Assembly (NCBI RefSeq): GCF_007992095.1
Contig: NZ_BJZP01000004.1
Coordinates: 124,001 to 188,000, forward strand
From: Paenirhizobium naphthalenivorans
Lineage (GTDB): Bacteria; Pseudomonadota; Alphaproteobacteria; Rhizobiales; Rhizobiaceae
Direction of reading: 5' to 3'
DNA: 64,000 nucleotides
A program made the translations under genes and the position numbers. The notes beneath the pieces are model-generated. The model saw only the letters and a program-made list of their open reading frames with translations. It was not told the DNA's origin and did no database searches. How positions within the stretch are numbered: the stretch's first letter is position 1; each line of letters starts with the position of its first letter. Below, piece after piece: positions 37,497-44,658 of the stretch.

Positions 37497-38783
37497 TCAT
37501 TCTTCTGCCCGTAGCCTTCTGGCCAACACACCCATCAGGGGCAGCGCAATTACAAGGAAGGTTGTCCCAACCATCCACGCGGTGGGTGTTGTGTAAGCCT
37601 CGGCAACAGCTCCAACCAAGACCAAGCCAAATGCAGCCCCCAATTGCTGTACGAGTGAGCGCAGTGACAGCATTGTAGACCGCTGTCGATCTTCAACGCA
37701 GGAATGCAGAATGCTGCTGGCAGGCGTTTCACTCACGCCCAAGATCACCGAGTAGAGGATGAAGATTGCAACAAAGCCAATGATATTTTCTTGTAACGCC
37801 AACGCGATTTGAACGGCTGCAAGACAGGCAAAAGTCACTGATAGTGTGATAGCGTGACGGCGTCTGAAAATCCGACTGATGTGAGAAGACAGTGACGCTC
37901 CAAAGGCAATTGAGAAGAAGTAAGTCGCCGTCAGTGCGCCAACCACAGAATTCGCGTAGCCATCATCCAGCATGGGTTTTGCGTGGGTTGGCCAGATCAC
38001 TTCGACCGGGTTTGTAGCCATCAAGAACAAGGCAAGCGCCATGAGAAGGATCGAGAGTGTGGGGTGTTTTAAGGCGAGCAGACCCGCATCTTTGATCAAA
38101 TGTGGAACGTCTGCGAACCCCTGTACGAGTGCCTTGGGGTTTAGCGAACGCCGCTTTTCCGAAATGGCAAACACAGTGTAAGCGAACACAGCCAACATCA
38201 AAACAAAACTTGCCACGTAAGAAACGTCGAAAATACTGAACCCTAGTCGAACTGCGACTGAGCCGAAGGCATCGGGCAACAGACCTCCAAAAATGGCACC
38301 GGAAGCCAATCCCATTGCATTAGCAAACTGGGCTTTTGCAAGAGCAGGTTGAACATCAACGTTTGGAGCCATGGCTTTGAAATTCTCGACAAACCACGCG
38401 TCCAGAGTGCCAGAGCGCAGTGCACGTCCAAAGCCGATGAAGGCAAACGATAGAGCCAGAACATAGAAGTCGTATGACGACACGAAGAGAGCCAGAGAGA
38501 TCAGACTTGCAACGACCGCAGACAAGAAAACGGGCTTGCGTCCAACGTTGTCCGCCAGCCCACCAAATGGCAATTCCATAGCTATGGTCGTGAGCGAGTA
38601 GACGCCAAAAAGAAGCGAAATCTGGAACAGGTCCATGCCTCGGTCGTTCAGAGCCAATGCAACAACGGCCACTGTCAGACCCATCGCGAAGCGATCCAGA
38701 AACTGGTGTACTTGAAATACCCGAATGTGCCGCTGAGCAGACCGCGTGAGCAATTGGAATGAGAACTCGAGGTCGGTTGCCAT
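37497..38783 (-). CDS. MFS transporter, probably horizontally acquired
   Basis: The 428-residue protein has about 12 membrane spans and an MFS-type A motif (GGLADNVGRKPVFL) after the second. A conserved LDAWFVENF segment lies near 130. The substrate is unknown; drug efflux is possible. Codon and base use are visibly more AT-rich than the neighbours (many GCA, ACA, CAA, TTG-type codons), and the two flanks contain unassigned DNA, so it looks transferred. No regulator is adjacent. Confidence 0.9.
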   Translation of the reverse strand: MATDLEFSFQLLTRSAQRHIRVFQVHQFLDRFAMGLTVAVVALALNDRGMDLFQISLLFGVYSLTTIAMELPFGGLADNVGRKPVFLSAVVASLISLALFVSSYDFYVLALSFAFIGFGRALRSGTLDAWFVENFKAMAPNVDVQPALAKAQFANAMGLASGAIFGGLLPDAFGSVAVRLGFSIFDVSYVASFVLMLAVFAYTVFAISEKRRSLNPKALVQGFADVPHLIKDAGLLALKHPTLSILLMALALFLMATNPVEVIWPTHAKPMLDDGYANSVVGALTATYFFSIAFGASLSSHISRIFRRRHAITLSVTFACLAAVQIALALQENIIGFVAIFILYSVILGVSETPASSILHSCVEDRQRSTMLSLRSLVQQLGAAFGLVLVGAVAEAYTTPTAWMVGTTFLVIALPLMGVLARRLRAEE

Positions 38784-39300
38784 GTTCGTAGCATCGTCTA
38801 CACCGGCACTAAATACAATAGATGTGCTGATCCGCAGTAAGCCAACGCCTCGCGAAAGCGGTCATTGGCGTACTTGCAGCGAACTCACACTTTGTCCGCA
38901 CCGCCGACCTTGGCGGCCACTGCAGCGAAAGTCCGCAATTGGCGCTAAGCTGCCGACGCTGCGTCGGTATCGCTTCGTGGTGTTTGCTGCCAATTTCGCC
39001 CTTTTTCTGCCCCTTACCCTGACCCTCTGCCCGCGGGCGGGGAGAGGGGACGGCCACGGCGGTGCCACTCGTCCCTTCTCCCCGTTCACGGGGGTGAGGG
39101 GTGATCGGCGAAGCCGGCGAAACGATCCAGGGATCGTTTCGAATGACGAACGCCTTGAACTCAAGCGAAGGGCTGGCGGAGGTGCCGGCAGGCGGATGCG
39201 GGGCAAGCGCTCCAACCGCAATGGCCCACCCCATCCCCAGCGCCAGCCTCGTGCAACCGTGGTTCCCTAAGTCTGCCGGCGACGGATGGAGGCGAAAGCC
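38784..39300. other. Gene-free region with palindromic repeats
   Basis: Over 517 bases no gene is supported. The left part (to about 38,990) has the same AT-richer character as the MFS gene. The right part holds repeats: CCCTCTGCCCGCGGGCGGGGAGAGGG (broken here as an inverted repeat at 39023-39048), CCCC/CGGGG arms near 39080, and a clean palindrome at 39118-39141. Confidence 0.6.
39022..39141. repeat. RIME-like composite repeat with three palindromes
   Basis: Three stems occur in a row: CCCTCTGCCCG/CGGGGAGAGGG (39023-39048), CTTCTCCCC against GGGGTGAGG (about 39074-39099), and the perfect pair CGAAACGATCC/GGATCGTTTCG around AG (39118-39141). The size (about 110-120 bases) and mosaic of palindromes fit the RIME description for rhizobia. 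Confidence 0.65.
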
Positions 39301-41238
39301 ATGAAGAAGAGCTTTGAACAGGCGCTTAAGGAATATCAGGCCGGGCGGCTGCCCGAGGCGCTGAAGTTTGCCGAAAGGGCGCTCAAGGCGGGCGGGGCGA
39401 ACCATCCGGGCCTTCTGGCGCTGATCGGCAATATTCGCTTCAAGTCTGGCGATCGTGCGGCCGCCGCCGAGGCCTTTGCCCGCGCGGCGGAGAAGGCCGA
39501 CGACAAGGCGGCCGCCGGCTATCTTAAGCTTGCCGTGACGCTTGCCCAGGCAGCCGGCCTGACCGACCTTATTCTGTCGGTTGGTGCGCGCGCGGTGAAA
39601 CTCAACCCGGCCGATCCGGAGTTGGCCTTCACGGTCGCCAGCGCCTTTTTCAGTCGGGGCCATTGGGGCGAGATGACGCCGATGCTTGATCGGCTCGATC
39701 GCCGCAATGATCGGCACATGGCACTGATCGTCAATCACCACCGGCTGCTGGGAAAGTTCGAGGCGCTCTGGGCAGAGCTTGACAAGGGGCTGGCTTCCAA
39801 GCCTGACGACTGGTTCCTGAATGTCTCGAAGTTCGCCGTCGCCCGAGAGGTGCTCGACTTTCCCACCATCGAGCGCCACGCGGCGCTGATGCGCGCGCCC
39901 GATGCGCCGTTCGCAGCGGGCCTGCTGGCCCGCGAGCCAGCGCTCGGCCGCATCCTCTGGTCGGACGATGAGGCGCTCAACGCCCGGCCGACCCAGGAAA
40001 CCCCGAGCTATGCCGCGACGCTACCGTCCGCCACCGGCCGCACGCGTCGGGCCTTCTCCGCGCCCGGCGAGAAGATCCGTATCGGTTATCTGTCGAATGA
40101 TTTTCATGGTCATGCGACGATGACGCTGTTTCTCGAGGCGCTGGCCACCCATGATCTGGAACGCTTCGACGTGACGCTGTTCTGCTATACGGAGCGCCAC
40201 GCGGCGGCCCAGCAGGCGGCCTGGCCGGAGCATTTGCGCCAGCTCGTCGTGCCAGTCGGCCATCTCTCCGATGCCGATGCGGCCGCGCTGATCTCGGAGC
40301 GTAGGATCGACATCCTGGTCGACCTCAAGGGCCATACGATGGGTGCCCGTCTCGGCATCGTCAATCTCTCCGACGCACCGGTGAAGGCCACGTTTCTCGG
40401 CTTTCCGGGCTCGGTCACTGGTATCGACCTCGATTATGCGATCACCGATCCGATCGTCACGCCGGATACCAGCAAGCCCTTCTTCGCCGAAAAGCTGTGC
40501 CGCCTGCCGGAGACCTACCAGCCGAACAATTGCCGCACGCGTGCGCGACCGCAGCCGATGGAGCGCGCGGCGGCGGGCTTGCCCGAGGACGCCTTCGTCT
40601 TCGCCTCGTTCAACGCCGCCTATAAGATCACTCCCCGCACGCTGGCGCTCTGGGCCGAGGTGCTGCGCGCCGAACCCGATTCGGTCCTCTGGATCCTGTG
40701 CCGCCCGGCACTTGCCCGGAGGAACCTGACTGAGGCGATGATGGCGCACGGTGTCGCGGCCTCGCGGCTGATCTTCGCCGACAATGTGCCCTATCCCGCG
40801 CATGTGAGTCGAATTCCGCTCGCCGATCTGGCGCTGGATACGTTTCCCTGCAACGGTCACACGACGACCTCCGACATGCTGTGGGCCGGGCTGCCGGTGC
40901 TGACCGCGCCGGGAACGGCCTTTGCCGGCCGCGTCTCCGCAAGCCTGCTTTCGGCGCTCGGTCTGCCGGAACTGATCACCGAAAGCGATGCCGCCTTTGT
41001 CGAAGAGGCGGTCCGCCTGGCACGCGACCCCTACGCGCTCACGGCCCTGCGCGCGCGGCTCGATGAGGCCCGCGCTCGTGCGCCGCTGTTCGACAACGAG
41101 CGTTTCGCCCATCATCTCGAACGGGCTTTCGAGATGATGGCCGACCGGGCGAGGGCAGGGCTTGCCCCAGACCATATCGACGTCGAGGCGCTGCCGGCGC
41201 GGACCGCCCCCTTCATCAGCGACGCGCCTGTGGGATGA
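39301..41238 (+). CDS. SPINDLY-type O-GlcNAc transferase with TPR domain
   Basis: The 645-residue protein has an N-terminal tetratricopeptide part (about 1-170, e.g. ALKEYQAGRLPEALKFAERAL) and a C-terminal glycosyltransferase family 41 domain. In that domain IRIGYLSNDFHGHA is the usual catalytic-domain opening, and LVDLKGHTMGARLGI, FLGFPGSVTG, FASFNAAYKITP and CNGHTTTSDMLWAGLPVLT follow in family order. Relatives transfer GlcNAc or related sugars to Ser/Thr. The bacterial targets are unknown; surface proteins such as flagellin are possible. ATG 39301 has GGAGG nine bases upstream, better than the ATG at 39286. Confidence 0.93.
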   Translation: MKKSFEQALKEYQAGRLPEALKFAERALKAGGANHPGLLALIGNIRFKSGDRAAAAEAFARAAEKADDKAAAGYLKLAVTLAQAAGLTDLILSVGARAVKLNPADPELAFTVASAFFSRGHWGEMTPMLDRLDRRNDRHMALIVNHHRLLGKFEALWAELDKGLASKPDDWFLNVSKFAVAREVLDFPTIERHAALMRAPDAPFAAGLLAREPALGRILWSDDEALNARPTQETPSYAATLPSATGRTRRAFSAPGEKIRIGYLSNDFHGHATMTLFLEALATHDLERFDVTLFCYTERHAAAQQAAWPEHLRQLVVPVGHLSDADAAALISERRIDILVDLKGHTMGARLGIVNLSDAPVKATFLGFPGSVTGIDLDYAITDPIVTPDTSKPFFAEKLCRLPETYQPNNCRTRARPQPMERAAAGLPEDAFVFASFNAAYKITPRTLALWAEVLRAEPDSVLWILCRPALARRNLTEAMMAHGVAASRLIFADNVPYPAHVSRIPLADLALDTFPCNGHTTTSDMLWAGLPVLTAPGTAFAGRVSASLLSALGLPELITESDAAFVEEAVRLARDPYALTALRARLDEARARAPLFDNERFAHHLERAFEMMADRARAGLAPDHIDVEALPARTAPFISDAPVG

Positions 41239-41307
41239 CCCCTTGAAACACACACCGTCGACGCCCATCTCTTGTTCAGTGTCAACGAACGAAAGGGAGG
41301 TGATCGA

Positions 41308-41382
41308 ATGTCTAATGAGATTTCGGTTTGCATGACGGGCTTGGCGAAGACGATGGTCTCGACGGGGCAGCCCTCGGCCTGA
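41308..41382 (+). CDS. Candidate 24-residue small protein or leader peptide
   Basis: ATG TCT AAT GAG opens a 24-codon frame, MSNEISVCMTGLAKTMVSTG plus QPSA, ending at TGA 41380. GGAGGTGATC at 41296-41305 matches ten bases of the anti-Shine-Dalgarno end of 16S rRNA, with seven bases between GGAGG and ATG. This is the strongest ribosome binding site in the window. A structured 3' region and a terminator follow, so the short transcript would end before asparaginase. It may be a small protein, a dual-function RNA, or a leader peptide controlling the asparaginase gene. No hydrophobic span is present. I recognise no family. Confidence 0.5.
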   Translation: MSNEISVCMTGLAKTMVSTGQPSA

Positions 41383-41394
41383 CCTCGCCTTGCT

Positions 41395-41432
41395 ACGGAT
41401 CGCGCCGCGTGATCCGGGTCCGTTATGGGACC
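41395..41432 (+). ncRNA. Structured 3' part of the short transcript
   Basis: Two stems precede the terminator: CGGATC and GATCCG (41396-41401 and 41410-41415 approximately) and then GGTCC and GGACC (around 41417-41432). With the terminator they make three consecutive hairpins after the small ORF. This is the layout of a stable small RNA or an attenuator. Confidence 0.4.
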
Positions 41433-41442
41433 AGACTCATGG

Positions 41443-41470
41443 AAGGGTCGCCTCGTGCGGCCCTTTTTTG
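41443..41470 (+). terminator. Strong terminator before the asparaginase gene
   Basis: AGGGTCGC (41444-41451) and GCGGCCCT (41457-41464) form an eight-pair stem with one G-T pair and a CTCGT loop. TTTTTT follows. It lies 80 bases before the asparaginase start and more than 200 bases after the O-GlcNAc transferase stop. Confidence 0.85.
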
Positions 41471-41543
41471 TTGTGTCGGCCCCCGTGCATCCGAGCCCGC
41501 TTCGGTCTAAGAATGCGAGGAATCGGATCCGGAAAGGCACGCC

Positions 41544-42551
41544 ATGCAGAACCCCGTCACTGTCGAAGTCACCCGCGGCAAACTTGTCGAGAGCCGCCAC
41601 CGGGGCCTTGCCGTGGTGGTCGATGGCGACGGCAAGGTGGTTTTCTCCGCCGGCAACATCGAGGCCGCGACCTTTCCGCGCTCCGCCTGCAAGGCGATGC
41701 AGGCGCTGCCGCTCGTCGAGAGCGGCGCGGCCGACGCCTATGGCTTCGGGCAAAAGGAGCTGGCGCTCGCCTGCTCGTCGCATTCCGGCGAGGATGAACA
41801 TGTGGCGCTCGCCGCCTCGATGTTGAAGCGGGCCGGCCGCGACGAGAGCGTGCTCGAATGCGGCGCCCACTGGTCGTTCGAGCAGCCGGTGCTGATCCAT
41901 CAGGCGCGCACGCTGGAAAAGCCGACGGCGCTGCATAACAATTGCTCCGGCAAGCATGCCGGTTTCGTCTGCGCCTGCTGTCATTCGGGCGAGGACCCGC
42001 GCGGCTATGCCGGCTATGACCACCCGCTTCAGGCGGAAATCCGCGGAATCATGGAGGTTCTCACCGGCACCCCGCTGTCGCGTGACAATTGCGGTACCGA
42101 TGGGTGTTCGATTCCGACCTATGCCGTGCCGCTCGTTGCGCTCGCCCGCGGGTTCGGCAAGATGGCGACCGGCAAGGGGCTTGAACCGGTCCGCGCTGCC
42201 GCTGCCCGCCGCCTGATCGAGGCCTGCATGGCCGAGCCCTTCTATGTCGCCGGCACTAGGCGTTTCTGCACCCGGCTGATGCAGGTGGCGCCCGGCAAGA
42301 TCTTTGCCAAGACCGGCGCCGAGGGCGTCTTCTGCGCCCTGCTGCCGGAACTGGGTCTTTCCTTCGCCGTCAAGGCCGAGGACGGCGCGAGCCGCGCCGC
42401 CGAATCGATGATCGCGGCGCTTCTCGCCCGCTTCTTCGAAGAGGATAGCCCCGAGCGGTCGGCGCTGATGGCCATGGCGAACCACTCCATGCGCAACTGG
42501 AACGGCCTGCACGTCGGCGACGTGCGGGTCACCGACGTGCTGTTTTCCTGA
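41544..42551 (+). CDS. L-asparaginase, class 3 (Rhizobium etli type)
   Basis: This 335-residue cytosolic enzyme hydrolyses asparagine to aspartate and ammonia. It belongs to the serine-hydrolase-like class 3 family described for R. etli rather than the EcAII type. The residues known from that family are here with a shift of one: Ser47 and Lys50 in RSACK, Ser79 in CSSHS, and the zinc ligands Cys134, Lys137 (NNCSGKH) and Cys188 (DNCGTDGCS). ATG 41544 is preceded by GGAAAGG. It lies downstream of a terminated short transcript that could attenuate its expression. Confidence 0.93.
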   Translation: MQNPVTVEVTRGKLVESRHRGLAVVVDGDGKVVFSAGNIEAATFPRSACKAMQALPLVESGAADAYGFGQKELALACSSHSGEDEHVALAASMLKRAGRDESVLECGAHWSFEQPVLIHQARTLEKPTALHNNCSGKHAGFVCACCHSGEDPRGYAGYDHPLQAEIRGIMEVLTGTPLSRDNCGTDGCSIPTYAVPLVALARGFGKMATGKGLEPVRAAAARRLIEACMAEPFYVAGTRRFCTRLMQVAPGKIFAKTGAEGVFCALLPELGLSFAVKAEDGASRAAESMIAALLARFFEEDSPERSALMAMANHSMRNWNGLHVGDVRVTDVLFS

Positions 42552-42613
42552 TCTGAACCCTCGCCGTACCGGGACGGCGCCGCAGCGCCGTCTTCTCCGG
42601 CATGTGGCCCATG

Positions 42614-43033
42614 TCAGACCGCGAAGATCGCCGCGTCGTCGTTGAAGGCCTTGAATTCCAGCGCGTTTCCGGAAGGGTCGAAGAGGAACATGGTGCGCTG
42701 CTCGCCCGGCTGGCCCTCGAAACGCAGCTTGGGTTTCAGCCCCCAACGCGTCTCCGGATCGGCCTCCAGACGGTTCGCCAGCGCCATGAAATCGTCCATG
42801 CCGAGGATCACGCCGAAATGCGGGATCGGCACGGTGTCGCCGTCGACCGAGCCGCTGGCCGTGTCCTTCGGCATTTCCGCCCGCAGGTGCGCCGACATCT
42901 GATGGCCGAACAGGTCGAAGTCGATCCATTTGCCCGGGCTCTCGCGACCGATCGGGCAGCCGAGCACTGTGCCGTAGAAATGCCGGGTCGCCTCGATGTC
43001 GGTGATCGGGAAGGCAAGGTGAAAGGGGCGCAT
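42614..43033 (-). CDS. VOC (glyoxalase/dioxygenase-fold) protein
   Basis: The 139-residue product has the vicinal-oxygen-chelate fold: HLAFPITDIEATRHFYGTVLGC at the start, HFGVIL in the middle and FLFDPSGNALEFKAF at the end. Metal ligands are probably H5, H74-region His and the final E in LEFK. The substrate is unknown. It is convergent with asparaginase, and a separate promoter is likely in the 110-base gap to the GST gene. Confidence 0.9.
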   Translation of the reverse strand: MRPFHLAFPITDIEATRHFYGTVLGCPIGRESPGKWIDFDLFGHQMSAHLRAEMPKDTASGSVDGDTVPIPHFGVILGMDDFMALANRLEADPETRWGLKPKLRFEGQPGEQRTMFLFDPSGNALEFKAFNDDAAIFAV

Positions 43034-43143
43034 GGTTTTCCTCCGTATTGTCGTGCGGCCAGCCTAGCGGCATCGTCGCGCCAAGCAAGCCGGCAATCGC
43101 ACCCGGCGACGAGGGCCAGCGCGGCCCGGTGGCGTCGTTTTCC

Positions 43144-43803
43144 TTATTCCTGCTCGTCGAGACGCGTCTGCCACATGGCCTTGAAGGCCGGGCGGTCATG
43201 GCAGCGCTTCAGCCAGGCGGCGATATGCGGGTGAGCGTCCATCAGCGGTTGATAGGGCTGGCCGTAACGGACCACTTCGGCAAGGTTGATGTCCGCGACG
43301 GTGAAGCGTCCGCCGACGGCATAGTCATTGTCGGCGAAATGGCTTTCCAGCACGGCGAGCGGCCGCTTGAGCAGACGGGCCGCCACCTCCGCCTCGGCCT
43401 GTCCCGCCTCGGTCGAAAGCCGGCCCTGGGCGTTCGACATCGAGATTTTCAGCGCATTGGCCTCGATCTCGGCGACCGCGAAGAATGACCATTGCGTCAT
43501 CAGCGCATCCTCGGCGAGATCCTTCGGTGCCAGTGGACCGCCGGCTTTCCGGGCAAGATAGAGATTGATCGCCATGCTCTCGTGGAGCTTCAGCCCGTCG
43601 TCGTCGATCGCCGGTATAGCCCCCATCGGGTTGACCGCCAGGTATTCCGGCGAACGCGTGTTGATCCGTGCGCCCGGCGCCATCGGGTCGGCAAGCTTGT
43701 AGGCCTGGATCACCGGCACGTGCTCGAAGGCAAGGCCAAGCTCACCGGCCAGCCAGAAGGTGCGCGTCGCGCGCGATTTGTAGACGCCGTAGATTCTCAG
43801 CAT
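43144..43803 (-). CDS. Glutathione S-transferase family protein
   Basis: The 219-residue product has a thioredoxin-like N-terminal domain (LRIYGVYKSRATRTFWLAGELGLAFEHVPV, with GAIPAIDDDGLKLHESMAINLYLA as the glutathione site containing the cis-Pro and the ES pair) and an all-helical C-terminal domain. It may conjugate or reduce with glutathione; no substrate is indicated. Confidence 0.92.
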   Translation of the reverse strand: MLRIYGVYKSRATRTFWLAGELGLAFEHVPVIQAYKLADPMAPGARINTRSPEYLAVNPMGAIPAIDDDGLKLHESMAINLYLARKAGGPLAPKDLAEDALMTQWSFFAVAEIEANALKISMSNAQGRLSTEAGQAEAEVAARLLKRPLAVLESHFADNDYAVGGRFTVADINLAEVVRYGQPYQPLMDAHPHIAAWLKRCHDRPAFKAMWQTRLDEQE

Positions 43804-44106
43804 GAAAGGGATCCTCCGATTGAGCCCCGGAGGCTAACGGTTGGATGTGCCAATGAAAAGCCGCGCCTCCTTGATCCGCGCAGGAATTTCGATGATGTCG
43901 GCGGCGAGAGGCAACATTGACTTCGCGGTGCGAAAATCTTAGTTCAGAGAAACGGGTCAGCAGTTCACCCAGGCGTCACCGCCCCGAGAAGGGGAGCTAA
44001 ACCTGTCTTTCCCTGAGAACCGACAGCCACTTTTTTCGTGCCTGGTCGGAAGACGGTGACCACCGGCCTTTCTGCTTTGCCAGGGCACGATGTCGAGGAA
44101 GTGACG
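43804..44106. other. Divergent spacer between GST and DUF2087 genes
   Basis: These 303 bases hold promoters for both genes. I see no gene. A small inverted repeat (CCCCGAGAAGGGG, about 43982-43994) is present. Confidence 0.4.
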
Positions 44107-44658
44107 ATGTCGCGAACGATCCATAGCTATGAAGCGCCCGATCTGTCGGTGCTTGCCAAGACCATCAAGCGAGAACTCGATGCCCGCAGCGAAAAGCCCG
44201 GCCATGTCGAGATCCTCAATATCCTGTCGCGTGCGGCGGGATTTCGCAACTACCAGCATTTCAAGGCGTCGCGCGCCGCCGAGACGCGCCTCGAGGCCGT
44301 GCCTGAGCCGAAGGGTATTGTCGATTTTCGCCGCGTCGAGGCCGCCGCCCGCTGTTTCGACGCGGCCAATGTGCTCCGGCGCTGGCCGGGCAGGACCAAT
44401 GTGCAGCAGCTTTGCCTGTGGAAGCTCTGGTCGTTCTTTCCCTGCGGCGAGGAAATGGCCGAGGGGCAGGTCAATGATCTGCTGAAAACCCACCATACCT
44501 TCGGAGATCATGTGCTGATCCGCCGTGAAATGGTCAATATGGGGCTTCTGTCGCGCACGCCTGATTGCCGCATCTATCGTCGTGTCGAACGGCGACCGCC
44601 GGAGGATGCGCTGGCGCTGCTCCGAGTGGATGGGTTGTGGAGTGGCCCGCCGCGTTAA
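44107..44658 (+). CDS. DUF2087 domain protein
   Basis: The 183-residue protein has a helical N-terminal half (TIKRELDARSEKPGHVEILNILSRAAGFRNYQHF). Its C-terminal winged-helix-like DUF2087 domain has FFPCGEEMAEGQVNDLL, then a helix with LIRREMVNMGLLSRT. Family members are often DNA-binding or regulator-associated; the function is unknown. ATG 44107 has GAGGAAGTGACG before it. The stop overlaps the end of the convergent gene at 44655 by four bases. Confidence 0.85.
   Translation: MSRTIHSYEAPDLSVLAKTIKRELDARSEKPGHVEILNILSRAAGFRNYQHFKASRAAETRLEAVPEPKGIVDFRRVEAAARCFDAANVLRRWPGRTNVQQLCLWKLWSFFPCGEEMAEGQVNDLLKTHHTFGDHVLIRREMVNMGLLSRTPDCRIYRRVERRPPEDALALLRVDGLWSGPPR

Noticed and set aside
41112-43199. 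695-codon frame antisense to asparaginase and running through the VOC gene
   Set aside because: Crosses several real genes in another frame; no domain or plausible start.
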